Shown piece after piece: positions 1 through 8,448 of a DNA stretch of 64,000 nucleotides. The position numbers and the translations under genes were made by a program. Within the stretch, counting starts at the first letter, position 1. Every line of letters begins with the position of its first letter. The DNA is from CAZCTC01 sp964501335 (GTDB taxonomy: Bacteria; Chloroflexota; Anaerolineae; B4-G1; SLSP01), in NCBI GenBank assembly GCA_964501335.1, contig CAZCTC010000003.1, forward strand, positions 116,953 through 180,952, given 5' to 3'. The notes beneath the pieces are model-generated. The model saw only the letters and a list, made by a program, of their open reading frames with translations. It was not told where the DNA came from and searched no databases.

Positions 1-279
1 CCAGCCCCAGCGCCGCTCCAGATGGAGCTTTCGCACCGCCATCCAACCGCCCAATAAGGCCCCCAGATAGGCAAGGAAGCTCAGCCCGGTGGCGGCAGCC
101 GCGCGCTGACAGGGATAGACGGCCCGACTGGGGCGGGTTCCCGTACGTAGGGCAAACCAGAGCAGAGAACCGATGCCGAGAATCCAGAAACGCCAGAGGC
201 TTTGATGGGGTTGGGAGAGATGATGGTCGTGATGGTGATGAGGTTGCCGGCAATCACCATGGCTTTGATCCGTTTCCAT
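1..279 (-). CDS. N-terminal 93 aa of a membrane-anchored protein, cut by the window edge (possibly DUF362 family)
   Basis: The frame is open from an ATG at 279 to base 1, so only the N-terminus is present. A strong ribosome binding site (AAAGGAGG) sits 4 nt before the ATG. The protein starts with a His-rich stretch (about residues 13-25, including HHHHDHH). A hydrophobic segment follows (WRFWILGIGSLLWFAL, about 30-45), then a Thr/Arg/Pro-rich turn with YPCQRAA, and a second hydrophobic segment. From memory, the P-S-R-x-x-YPCQRAA pattern after a first membrane segment occurs in DUF362 iron-sulfur-type proteins of Chloroflexota; this is not provable from the fragment. It is the third gene after elp3 on the same strand, separated from the small upstream ORF by a palindromic repeat. 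The competing reading frame over the same bases lacks a comparable start. Confidence 0.55.
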   Translation of the reverse strand, partial: METDQSHGDCRQPHHHHDHHLSQPHQSLWRFWILGIGSLLWFALRTGTRPSRAVYPCQRAAAATGLSFLAYLGALLGGWMAVRKLHLERRWGW

Positions 280-295
280 AGGACCTCCTTTTGTT

Positions 296-333
296 TATGT
301 TTTCGCGCGCATAAAAATGCGCGCGAAAACATA
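296..333. repeat. Dispersed hairpin element, copy 1
   Basis: Perfect 17-bp stem (left arm TATGTTTTCGCGCGCAT, 296-312) with loop AAAA and right arm 317-333. It lies in the gap between two co-directional minus-strand genes, just upstream of the ribosome binding site of the edge gene. Confidence 0.9.
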
Positions 334-354
334 GGCATATAAAAAAGCTCCTGA

Positions 355-636
355 TTACCGAAAGTTCCCGACCTCGTACTCCTGCAACAGCTTGAGCCGA
401 CGCTTCCAGAAATCCACCTTTTTCGACATTTCTTCGCTTTTATCTTCTTTCAACAGCGCCTTTTCCGAATCCATCAGCAGACCCTCGTCGTTGTTGACCG
501 CCAGGTTGGCAATGCGAGCCGCGTTGAGATCGTTGACATATTCTTCATACCGCAACTGAGCACGCATAAATTCCACCTCGGCCTGCGAGATCAAGTTAGC
601 CAGGAGTTCTTCTTTGCTACGGTTAATGTGGGCCAT
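355..636 (-). CDS. Small predicted coiled-coil protein, 93 aa, unknown function
   Basis: The start is taken at the ATG at 636 because AAGGAG lies 7 nt upstream; a longer reading would run into elp3. The product begins MAHINRSKEELL and is almost entirely charged and helical: heptad-like Leu/Ala spacing, many Glu/Lys, no Cys, no hydrophobic segment, and a basic patch WKRRLKLL near the C-terminus. This suggests a soluble coiled coil, but I recognise no family. The gene follows elp3 with only 22 nt between them, so the two are very likely cotranscribed. A structural or accessory role with Elp3 is possible from position alone; nothing in the sequence proves it. Confidence 0.7.
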   Translation of the reverse strand: MAHINRSKEELLANLISQAEVEFMRAQLRYEEYVNDLNAARIANLAVNNDEGLLMDSEKALLKEDKSEEMSKKVDFWKRRLKLLQEYEVGNFR

Positions 637-658
637 GGATATTCTCCTTGTTAAAAAA

Positions 659-2269
659 TTATAAAGGTCGGATCGGATACAAAGTACCTTCCGTAAATCC
701 GCGTTCTCGATAATAGGGGCGCGTCCCGATGGCTGCAATCACCGCCATTTCTGCATAACCGGCCCCACGGGCCAGATCGGCCGCCGCATCCAAAAGGCGG
801 GTCCCCCACCCCCGATGCTGAGCCCCCTGTTTGCGTTCCCCTAAAGCCTGGGCTGTGCCGTAGACGTGTAATTCGCGGATCATGGCAGCTTGCCGAATCT
901 CGCCTAAAGCCGGCAGTTCATCACGCGGGGCCAGCGGCAATGAAAGCCGCAGGAAGCCGGCCAGCCGGCGGGCCGGGGTAAGATATTGCAGGAAATATTC
1001 TTCGGTCGCATCGGTGGTGTAATGAACGCTCTCCAGCGTCAGCTCTGTTTCTGCGGTAAACTCCTGCCCCCGTACCTCCCGGCAGCGAATACACTGGCAG
1101 CTTTTCCCCCTGGCTTTCATCAGGTTCTGTACCGTCTGGCGCAGGTTGCTCTGTTTGGTGCCGGCTACGATATAATCGGCCGGGATATCCCGCATCAGTC
1201 GGTTGATTCGGCAATAAGGCGGCACCATCTCTTTGCATTGGACCAGCAAGTCGGCCAGGGTCGATTCTTCGTACGGTTGATAGCGGCCGGCCTGCCATTC
1301 CTCGTAGAGCCCGGTGCCTTCCAGCAAAGAGGTCGGGTAGATCTTCAATTCGTCGGGATGGAGCGCCGGGTCGGACCATAAACGGGAGAAATCCTCCAGA
1401 TCCGATTCCAACGTGGTACCGAAGAGGTTCGGCATCCAATGTAACACAATCTTAAAGCCGGCCAACCGCAGCAGCCGCACAGCCCGCCGTGTCTCCGCCA
1501 TCGTATGCCCACGCCGGTTCAAGGTCAGAATCCGATCATCCAGGCTCTGAGCGCCGATCTGCACCTTGGTCACTCCCTGCCGACGCATCAACGTCACCTC
1601 GTCGGGCGTAATCAGGTCCGGTCGGGTCTCAATCACTAAACCCACATTGCGATGCGGGGCAGTCTCATTGTAAAGCAGCGCTTCCTGTAAAGTCGGTAAT
1701 TCCACTTCATTCATAGCGTCGAAACACCGCCGTAGATACCAGTCACGATAGTCCAGCGGATAGTGAGACCAGGTACCGCCCAAAATCAGAAGTTCGATCT
1801 TATCGGTGGCATGGCCCAGAGCTTCCAGCGATGCAATTCGGCCGGCGGTCTGAGCATACGGGTCATATTTAAACTGCAAAGCACGCAAAACTCCCGGTTC
1901 ACCGTTCAGGTAACTCTTGGGAGCGCCGCTCTGCGTGGGGCAGAAAAGACAATCGCCGGGGCACGGATAGGGTTCGGTGAGCACGGCCACCGGAGCCACC
2001 CCGGAAATCGTCCGCACGGGCCGGCCCAACAATTTACGTTCCAGGGATGGGTCCGGCTCCAGGGCCTTCTCTTCGACCAGGGCCCGATAAGCCTCGACCA
2101 GTTGCGGCTTGGCATAAAAAGTGCCGTTAGGCCGGGGATAGCGACGCAATAAAGGCGTCCAATCCCCTTCAGTGGGCTGCGGCGTCTCCTGGATGGCCTT
2201 GAGCAGGCTCATGACCAGGGATCGCTCGGCTGCTAAATCAATGGATGGTGGAATTCCGTGTTTTGCCAT
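659..2269 (-). CDS. elp3: Elp3-type tRNA U34 carboxymethyltransferase (radical SAM + GNAT)
   Basis: Elp3 uses a radical-SAM cluster and acetyl-CoA to put a carboxymethyl group on C5 of wobble uridine in tRNA. The 536-aa product has the expected order. There is an N-terminal tRNA-binding part, then the radical-SAM cluster motif C-x3-C-x2-C (Cys103, Cys107, Cys110), then the core strands including LLILGGTWSHYP and IETRPDLI. Next comes the zinc-region pattern CQCIRC, and a C-terminal acetyltransferase domain ending in the HRGWGTRLL acetyl-CoA loop and YYRERGF. The length is normal for bacterial and archaeal Elp3. I chose the ATG at 2269, not 2278, because a TATAAT box lies exactly 7 nt upstream and no ribosome binding site is visible; the longer start would fall inside that box. 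The gene diverges from a Trm9-like methyltransferase. Confidence 0.93.
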   Translation of the reverse strand: MAKHGIPPSIDLAAERSLVMSLLKAIQETPQPTEGDWTPLLRRYPRPNGTFYAKPQLVEAYRALVEEKALEPDPSLERKLLGRPVRTISGVAPVAVLTEPYPCPGDCLFCPTQSGAPKSYLNGEPGVLRALQFKYDPYAQTAGRIASLEALGHATDKIELLILGGTWSHYPLDYRDWYLRRCFDAMNEVELPTLQEALLYNETAPHRNVGLVIETRPDLITPDEVTLMRRQGVTKVQIGAQSLDDRILTLNRRGHTMAETRRAVRLLRLAGFKIVLHWMPNLFGTTLESDLEDFSRLWSDPALHPDELKIYPTSLLEGTGLYEEWQAGRYQPYEESTLADLLVQCKEMVPPYCRINRLMRDIPADYIVAGTKQSNLRQTVQNLMKARGKSCQCIRCREVRGQEFTAETELTLESVHYTTDATEEYFLQYLTPARRLAGFLRLSLPLAPRDELPALGEIRQAAMIRELHVYGTAQALGERKQGAQHRGWGTRLLDAAADLARGAGYAEMAVIAAIGTRPYYRERGFTEGTLYPIRPL

Positions 2270-2276
2270 GGGGTGC

Positions 2277-2282
2277 ATTATA
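2277..2282 (-). promoter_or_regulatory. -10 box of elp3, probable leaderless promoter
   Basis: TATAAT on the minus strand, preceded by AAGG, with 7 nt between the box and the ATG at 2269. With +1 normally 6-8 nt after the -10 box, transcription would begin at or next to the start codon. No clear -35 is visible. Confidence 0.6.
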
Positions 2283-2314
2283 CCTTATCTTTGCTGCTGG
2301 GGGAGTTTTTATGC

Positions 2315-2352
2315 TATATTTTCGTGGTCCCGCCGGGGCGCGCGAAAATATA
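2315..2352. repeat. Dispersed hairpin element, copy 2 (imperfect)
   Basis: Arms TATATTTTCG (2315-2324) and its complement at 2343-2352 enclose a GC-rich, only partly paired core. It sits between the two divergent promoters of elp3 and the methyltransferase gene. Confidence 0.7.
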
Positions 2353-2369
2353 AACTAAAAATAATAAGG

Positions 2370-2375
2370 TATACT
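2370..2375 (+). promoter_or_regulatory. -10 box of the Trm9-like gene, probable leaderless promoter
   Basis: TATACT preceded by AAGG lies 7 nt before the ATG at 2383, mirroring the elp3 promoter across the divergent gap. No Shine-Dalgarno sequence fits in the 7-nt interval. Confidence 0.6.
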
Positions 2376-2382
2376 TACCCCC

Positions 2383-3096
2383 ATGATGAATGCAGAAACG
2401 ATACACCAGCTCAATGCGTTAAATCTGGAATTTTATACCGCCCTGGCGGATGCCTTCGCCACATCCCGGGGACCCAGCGAACCGGGCCTGGAACGCACGC
2501 TGGCCGATCTGCCTGCCGGCGTGCGGGTATTGGATCTGGGATGCGGTGCCGGTCGGGTGGCCGGTCTCTTGCCGCCCGGCAGCGAATATATCGCCCTGGA
2601 CTTCTCGCCGGCTTTACTGGCCCTGGCCGGTGAGCAGGCTGCAAAAGCGGGGGTTCGGTCCCATATCATTCAAGCCGATCTGCTGGCTGATGATTGGCCG
2701 GCCCGGATTGAAGGAGTCTGCGACTGCGTGGTTTTGCGGGCTGTTTTGCATCACCTGCCGGGAGCTGAAAATCGACAGGCTGTACTGAATCGGGCCGCCG
2801 GACTGCTCCATCCTGAGGGAAAATTGATCCTGGCCAACTGGCAATTTCTGGATATTGAACGATTGCGACGGCGCATTCAATCCTGGTCAGAAATCGGATT
2901 GACCGAGGAACAGGTAGAGCCGGGAGATTATTTGCTGGATTGGCGGCGGGAAGGACAGGGATTGCGTTACGTTCATCTGGTAGATGAGGCTGAGACGCAA
3001 GCCCTGGCAGCTGCGGCAGACTTGCGGATAGTGGATCTTTTCCGCTCCGATGGAAAAGACAACCGATTGACTTTGTATGCTGTTCTAAAACACTAG
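2383..3096 (+). CDS. Class I SAM methyltransferase resembling Trm9/ALKBH8 (tRNA wobble uridine)
   Basis: 237 aa. Motif I of a Rossmann methyltransferase is clear (VLDLGCGAGR, about residues 49-58), followed by the acidic residue after strand 2 (ALDFSP) and a VLHHL segment. The ends resemble the Trm9 family, as I recall it. The N-terminal helix ends in FATSRGP (yeast Trm9 has FSQTR). The C-terminal region has GDYLLDW (about 181), then RYVHL followed by E-x-E (about 195-205), and a final DN (226-227), matching the Trm9 pattern of an aromatic-rich loop, RYYHL-x-x-E-x-E and DNW. Trm9 methylates cm5U to mcm5U, the step after Elp3, and here the gene diverges from elp3. The family call is an inference from remembered motifs; the methyltransferase fold is secure. 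Confidence 0.65.
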   Translation: MMNAETIHQLNALNLEFYTALADAFATSRGPSEPGLERTLADLPAGVRVLDLGCGAGRVAGLLPPGSEYIALDFSPALLALAGEQAAKAGVRSHIIQADLLADDWPARIEGVCDCVVLRAVLHHLPGAENRQAVLNRAAGLLHPEGKLILANWQFLDIERLRRRIQSWSEIGLTEEQVEPGDYLLDWRREGQGLRYVHLVDEAETQALAAAADLRIVDLFRSDGKDNRLTLYAVLKH

Positions 3097-3113
3097 AGAA
3101 GAAGGGCTTTTAT

Positions 3114-3152
3114 TTATTTTTCGCGCGCCCCTACGGGGCGCGCGAAAAATAA
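3114..3152. repeat. Dispersed hairpin element, copy 3 (convergent gap)
   Basis: Perfect 18-bp stem, left arm TTATTTTTCGCGCGCCCC (3114-3131), loop TAC, right arm 3135-3152. It lies between two converging genes and could also serve as a bidirectional terminator. Confidence 0.88.
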
Positions 3153-3161
3153 GCAGATTTC

Positions 3162-6100
3162 TTACTGTACCACGCGATAAACCGTAGCCTGAGACTCTTG
3201 ATAAACAATTTCCAGCTGCCCCGCATTGACCATAGCGGCAAACTTGGGCAATCCGGCCGGTAGCATATAGGCCCGTTCATACGGCGTCAGGATAATATAG
3301 CCCACATTGTAATGCCTTAGAATCTCCATCGCCCGCATCGGATTATCCGTATTGTAGAAATCCGTCACATCGGCCTGTCGTGCTTCGACCATGCCGGCCG
3401 GCATAACGCTGCGTTGCTGCACCTGATGCCAGCGCCAGCCTACAACGGAAGGCAAACCCGTATAAATACTGATTCGTCCCCCCCAGAGATATTCCCGTTC
3501 CCCCTGACCTTCCATAATGACCGGCGTTCCCGGCACATTTTCCTGAAGCCAACGGATCACCCGCCGATCGACTGCCAGCGAAATCTCTCCGCCGTGCTCA
3601 TATTGCGTCACATAATCCATATAGGCCATACCGTTTAAGGTCCGGGGCGCATCGGGGCTCCAACGATCCTGGGCTCGCGCAGGAATGGCCAATGCCGGAT
3701 AAAGCGCCGCGCCGAAAAGCAGGAAAGCAAAGATTCCCACAATCAGATCGTTAAAACGGAAGAAGAAGCGCTGTAGCCAGCCTCCCGCGGCAGTCTGACT
3801 GCTCTTTTCCCCGACAAAAGAGAGGCTCATGATCCGTTCGGCGGCAACTCCGGCTCCTAAGGCCAGCAACATCCAGACCTGGAGATAGAACTTAAAAACT
3901 GTATTCAGCCGGCCGATGTCGCCGGCCAATACAAAAAGCTCCACAAAGATCGAGAAGGCCATCGCCGTACCAATCCAGAACCACAGAATCCGCCGTCGAG
4001 GTGAGGTGCTTTCATCCAGAATGACCAGAGTCGCCGCCAATCCCATCGGGATCGCAATCCAGGCAACCTGGACCTGCATGAAAAGGGCCAGGACCACCGT
4101 CAACAACGCCCCTCCCAGGGCTACCAGCGCAATGGCCGAGAAAATCTCCTGACCGATAGACCAAAGGCGCCGCACGACACTTCCGGTGGAATGGATCAGC
4201 AACAAAATTAACGGGAACAGCAACTGGCCATAGATAATGAAATAGCTGCCAAGTGGGGTTTTCCCGTCGGTCCAGGTGCCGAAGCTGTTATAAGAGGTCG
4301 CATAATTGACCGTGTAAGGGCGGAAGAACAGCTCAGCCAGAATGAAAATCAAGGGCAGAACCGTTATTTGGCGGAAAGGTATCTTCTGATAGAAAGGTGT
4401 TTTAACTATTTCCCCTTCCAGGGCTTCCGCTTCGATTGGTTGCGGCTGGCGAACCTGAAGGCTGCGATCCAGACATTTCAACAAGGGAGCAATCCCCATT
4501 AAAACCAGATACGTAGGATAATCCCATGTATTGGTTGCCCGCAAGGCCCCGGCTACCAGACCGGCCAGGATCAACGTCGGCCAGGGGCGTGGAATCCACC
4601 ACAAAATCTGCTTGAATCGATTGGTTGCCGGCTCCCTGGAGCGCCAGGAATCCGGCAAATGGCTGCCGGCAATTCCCCACTGCAAAGCTACCCCCAAAGC
4701 CAGCTGGGTTAACGGAAAGGCAATCATATGGGCGTGCAGATCGGAATAGAGGAATGTAAACAGGGGGAATTCGTTGATCGTTCCCGGATCGTACATACTG
4801 GTCGTTGGAATGACCCGGGAGGCATTCCAATACCACCATTCCGGCCGGAAGGAGAGTTTTTGCCCTTCTACCACGACTTTCCAGAAACCTACCGCCGCTG
4901 AAACCATATCGGAATAGCCCGGGATCATGCTTTCAAAGCTGACACCGCCGATCTCTTTGAATCCCTTAAAAAGCAGCTGCAACTCTCCCAGATTTCCCAG
5001 CAAGAGCACCAGCATCACGCCCCAAAGGCCGGCACGGTGGCCGCGGCGATTGTCACTTCCGGCCAGGTTATTGACCAGTGAATAGGCCCCTACCCCGGTT
5101 AAAGCAAACAAAGAGGGCACCGCCAGATTATAAGCAATGGCCGGTACAATCCCCAGCACCTTAATGACGGATCCGATGATGACCATACCGTAATAGTAAT
5201 AGTTCATCTGGCCGCCCGAGAACCAGGGATCATAAGGCGGGAAATAAACCGACTTAATGACGGCATTGAGATAGGCAAAATCCATCGGCTTTTCACCGCC
5301 GGCTACCGGATGCCAGAGATCGGGATTGCAATAGCGGAAGAAGACCCAGGCCAGATAAAGCGCGGCAAAGATGATTTCACACCAGATCAACATCGAGCGA
5401 CGGACCCGGAAAAAACCTTTAAATTCAGCCCGGCGGGTATAAATCAGAGCTCCCGAAGCGACGGCCAGGGCCAGAAAAACGAGCCACAACAACAACGGCG
5501 TATGCGGAACCCATTTAAAGGAGGCCAGCAGCCAGGCCGGATAGCTCCAGAGCAACAGGCCGGCAATTCGGGTAAGCCCATAACCTCGATCGCGCAGGGC
5601 CGGCAGAGCCAGATAAAGCCAGGGGAAAGCAATCCATCCCAACAGGGTCAACATCAACCACCACAGGAAGACGGCCAGGGCCGGGTAACGGTTTTGCAGG
5701 CTGTTCCAGTTAAATAGAACACTCCAGGTTCCGGAAACCGTCTGGACCTTCAGCGTATCAGTCCCTAACAATAAACTGACATTCTTATCCAGTCCCTGGG
5801 TGGCCTGTAACGGCGTCATCCAGCGCACATTATCCAACAGCGAAGCCGGCAATAATTGCTCGGTCTTTTGCCGGGAATAAGCTGCCGTTTTTTCAAAGAT
5901 CAACACCCTGGGATGATCGTAAACGCTGAAAGCTTCTTCGGCAGTCGGATAAGGAAGTGTACAGGGGGCTCCCGTGGTATATTCAGCCGACGGTACCCCA
6001 AAGGGCTCTTCCTGATCGTTAAACTGGCAGGGGCCGATCGTAATATAAGAAGGGAAGTCGGCAATCAATTTGAAGCCCAACGATCCATCGAAAAGCGCCT

Positions 6101-8267
6101 TGTAATAAGCTACCGTGAATGGATAACGTATCGGCAACCGGGGAATTGAACCATATTGCCGGTTACTGGAGAGTACAATCACATCAACTTCATCCAGCCA
6201 GGAAAACAACTGACTGCGCTTATCGGCATTGTCGTCATTGTACATTTGGAAAAGGCTGTCCGAGCTGCTTTGGAGTCCGCGGAACCAATCCCCGAAAGCA
6301 TTCTTACCTTCAATACTTACCGGCAGCGGGTCATCCCAATTTTCATTGCCCAGCACCGTTGTATCCAACAGCACGGCATTTCCTTCAGTCAGGCGCAGCG
6401 CAAAATAATAGCGGCCGGCGGGCAAAAAGAGCGACGACGTCAAATCCAGATCGGCCCGCACAGTCCCCACGTCGGAGGTCTCGATAAGGCTGGAGACCCG
6501 GGCCAGAAGAGGCGTTCCGCCCATATCCAGAGAAAGCGAAGCCTCAATCCGGCGAGGACCCGGAATACCCAACCCGTCCACTTTATAAAGCACCACCCGT
6601 TGAATGGTCTGATCTGTTGCAAGATCAAACGGTACAATCAGGGAAGAATCCGGCCCCTGTAACATCGTGCCGTTGCCGATCGGGACCGAAATCTTTTTGC
6701 CACTTTCTGTTTCCATGAAAATCGCCGTGGGGAGATTTTCATACATCCAGCGTGACGCCTCGGCCCGGGAGAATGGACGGAAATAGATCTGCAAAAAGCC
6801 CCAACACCAGACCGCCGTGCCGAGCAGCACCACGGCCGGCAGTGCCGTCATCAGCCTGTGGACCCACACCCTTTGCCAGGGCCGCGCAGCCGCCTTGACT
6901 AAAAACCAGGCCGCAAACAAACCAAACACGGCATAGACCGGCAGCAGATAGCGCATGGACTTAACCCACTGAGTTCCCTGATAGAGGAAGAAAAGCGTCC
7001 CCCAAATCCAGGGAATCCAATGTTCCAGCTCCCGCTTACGGAACAATTTCCAGGCCATGACGGCCCACCCCATCCAGGCCGTGAGCCCCAAAGGCAAGCC
7101 CATCCCCCAGAAGACCATATTGACCCAGGGAAAAACGATCGGCAGACGTTGTGTCCACTGATGAGCATAAGGAGCATCGACCTTCCCGCTCATCAGATTA
7201 CCGATATCGCTCAGCGTTCGCCGCCAGCTTTCATCAATTGTGAAATTCAGGAATCCCGGTCCGCTGAAAGCATAAGGCTGAGCGCAACGGAAAGCCAGGA
7301 AAGCCAATCCGCCGGAAAGCACCAGGGCCGCCATCAACGTGACGACCGCGCGATTGAGATCGAATTTTGGAGTTCTGGGGACTATCGGAGCTACGGAAGC
7401 CGTAACCGGTTCCGCATCTACATCTCCTTCTGCTGCCATTACCTCTTCATCTGTAGATTCGTCGGAGGGGATCGCCGGAACCGCGGTTTCCTCGATCATC
7501 CGGCGTTCTTCCAGGAAAATAAAAAGCCCGGTCAAAGCCACCATTCCCGCCAGCGGCCAGACGCTGATTTTGCTGGCGACGGCCAACCCGGTCATCAAAC
7601 CAGCGAGCATAATCGCGGTCCGGCTGTGAGTTTGAGAGGCCCGCACCAGGAAATAAAGCGTCCAGACCACAAAAACGCCGGCAAAACTATCGACCACAAA
7701 GAAATGCGCCTGTTGGATGGGCAATACAGCCAACGCATAAAGAGCTGCTGCTAACAAAGCGACTTTTTCGCCGTAGAGGCGGCGGGCCAACAAAGCCAGG
7801 CCTAACAAGGCCAGCAAATCGATCAAAGCTGAAAGAGCCCGCCCCACCAGGTGAATACCGCCATATCCCGTGTAAAGCCCGGGCCAGCATTTTTCCTGAG
7901 TGCCCAGCAAAGCCAGTCGGAACGCCTGAGCAGCCCCGGAGGGCGAATCTCCGCAGGCCCCGTCTAAAAAGGTGCCCACCGCCCTCGTTGTAAACAGCGG
8001 CAACGTTCCGTAAACGTATCCCCCATATCCGCGATTGGTTGGATTCAACGGAGATTGCGCTGTATTCCAATATTCATCCAACGAAGTCGGGGAAGTAATT
8101 GCGGAAACCACCATAGTGAGATAACGCTCATCGGGATGAAGATGGGTCCCCTCATCCCAATTGATATCAAGGCCTCTCACCGCTGCTGCGATCAGAAGGA
8201 TTGCCAGCAATAAAACAGGAAAAGTCCGGCGGATCAGTTTGGATTCAAGATTTTCTGGATGATTCAT
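3162..8267 (-). CDS. Giant membrane protein: GT39-like glycosyltransferase fused to a DUF2298 domain
   Basis: 1701 aa with many hydrophobic segments. The first half looks like a protein O-mannosyltransferase/GT39 enzyme: after the first membrane helix comes an acidic loop with WDEGTHLHPDER (about 35-47), the usual lipid-sugar and metal site, followed by a multi-helix membrane block and an extracytoplasmic region. From about residue 985 a second unit begins with NPDLWHP, GGEKPMDFAYLNA, PPYDPWFSGG and NYYYYG, and later FLYSDLHAHMIAFPL. These are signatures I associate with DUF2298 (the Chlor_Arch_YYY domain). It probably glycosylates surface protein or lipid. The start at 8267 has no ribosome binding site, but a TAAAAT box lies 7 nt upstream. 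No neighbour on the same strand is close enough to be cotranscribed upstream. Confidence 0.85.
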   Translation of the reverse strand: MNHPENLESKLIRRTFPVLLLAILLIAAAVRGLDINWDEGTHLHPDERYLTMVVSAITSPTSLDEYWNTAQSPLNPTNRGYGGYVYGTLPLFTTRAVGTFLDGACGDSPSGAAQAFRLALLGTQEKCWPGLYTGYGGIHLVGRALSALIDLLALLGLALLARRLYGEKVALLAAALYALAVLPIQQAHFFVVDSFAGVFVVWTLYFLVRASQTHSRTAIMLAGLMTGLAVASKISVWPLAGMVALTGLFIFLEERRMIEETAVPAIPSDESTDEEVMAAEGDVDAEPVTASVAPIVPRTPKFDLNRAVVTLMAALVLSGGLAFLAFRCAQPYAFSGPGFLNFTIDESWRRTLSDIGNLMSGKVDAPYAHQWTQRLPIVFPWVNMVFWGMGLPLGLTAWMGWAVMAWKLFRKRELEHWIPWIWGTLFFLYQGTQWVKSMRYLLPVYAVFGLFAAWFLVKAAARPWQRVWVHRLMTALPAVVLLGTAVWCWGFLQIYFRPFSRAEASRWMYENLPTAIFMETESGKKISVPIGNGTMLQGPDSSLIVPFDLATDQTIQRVVLYKVDGLGIPGPRRIEASLSLDMGGTPLLARVSSLIETSDVGTVRADLDLTSSLFLPAGRYYFALRLTEGNAVLLDTTVLGNENWDDPLPVSIEGKNAFGDWFRGLQSSSDSLFQMYNDDNADKRSQLFSWLDEVDVIVLSSNRQYGSIPRLPIRYPFTVAYYKALFDGSLGFKLIADFPSYITIGPCQFNDQEEPFGVPSAEYTTGAPCTLPYPTAEEAFSVYDHPRVLIFEKTAAYSRQKTEQLLPASLLDNVRWMTPLQATQGLDKNVSLLLGTDTLKVQTVSGTWSVLFNWNSLQNRYPALAVFLWWLMLTLLGWIAFPWLYLALPALRDRGYGLTRIAGLLLWSYPAWLLASFKWVPHTPLLLWLVFLALAVASGALIYTRRAEFKGFFRVRRSMLIWCEIIFAALYLAWVFFRYCNPDLWHPVAGGEKPMDFAYLNAVIKSVYFPPYDPWFSGGQMNYYYYGMVIIGSVIKVLGIVPAIAYNLAVPSLFALTGVGAYSLVNNLAGSDNRRGHRAGLWGVMLVLLLGNLGELQLLFKGFKEIGGVSFESMIPGYSDMVSAAVGFWKVVVEGQKLSFRPEWWYWNASRVIPTTSMYDPGTINEFPLFTFLYSDLHAHMIAFPLTQLALGVALQWGIAGSHLPDSWRSREPATNRFKQILWWIPRPWPTLILAGLVAGALRATNTWDYPTYLVLMGIAPLLKCLDRSLQVRQPQPIEAEALEGEIVKTPFYQKIPFRQITVLPLIFILAELFFRPYTVNYATSYNSFGTWTDGKTPLGSYFIIYGQLLFPLILLLIHSTGSVVRRLWSIGQEIFSAIALVALGGALLTVVLALFMQVQVAWIAIPMGLAATLVILDESTSPRRRILWFWIGTAMAFSIFVELFVLAGDIGRLNTVFKFYLQVWMLLALGAGVAAERIMSLSFVGEKSSQTAAGGWLQRFFFRFNDLIVGIFAFLLFGAALYPALAIPARAQDRWSPDAPRTLNGMAYMDYVTQYEHGGEISLAVDRRVIRWLQENVPGTPVIMEGQGEREYLWGGRISIYTGLPSVVGWRWHQVQQRSVMPAGMVEARQADVTDFYNTDNPMRAMEILRHYNVGYIILTPYERAYMLPAGLPKFAAMVNAGQLEIVYQESQATVYRVVQ

Positions 8268-8274
8268 AAGGGCG

Positions 8275-8280
8275 ATTTTA
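8275..8280 (-). promoter_or_regulatory. -10 box of the GT39-DUF2298 gene, probable leaderless promoter
   Basis: TAAAAT on the minus strand with a 7-nt interval to the ATG at 8267, the same spacing as at elp3 and the Trm9-like gene. Confidence 0.5.
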
Positions 8281-8316
8281 ACCGAAAAAGGTCAGAAAGG
8301 CAAACGAACAAAATCA

Positions 8317-8394
8317 ATTTCGCGTAGCGTCTTTTCACCTCCCTGCCTTGAGATAGTGTCTTTGCTGATCGATTTCCTTATGACTACGCGAAAT
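8317..8394. repeat. Dispersed hairpin element, copy 4 (arms pulled apart)
   Basis: ATTTCGCGTAG (8317-8327) and its exact complement (8384-8394) are separated by 56 nt of unrelated sequence. It resembles the other palindromes with a large insertion at the loop. Confidence 0.55.
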
Positions 8395-8400
8395 AAACTA

Positions 8401-8435
8401 AAAACAAAAAGGTCTGCCTTCTCAGGCAGACCTTT
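8401..8435 (-). terminator. Rho-independent terminator of the glgA-GH57 operon
   Basis: A 12-bp perfect stem AAAGGTCTGCCT (8408-8419) with a TCTC loop and right arm 8424-8435. On the minus strand it is followed by a T-rich tail (TTTTTGTTTTTAG). It lies 13 nt after the GH57 stop codon. Confidence 0.85.
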
Positions 8436-8448
8436 CACAAGCGTATCC

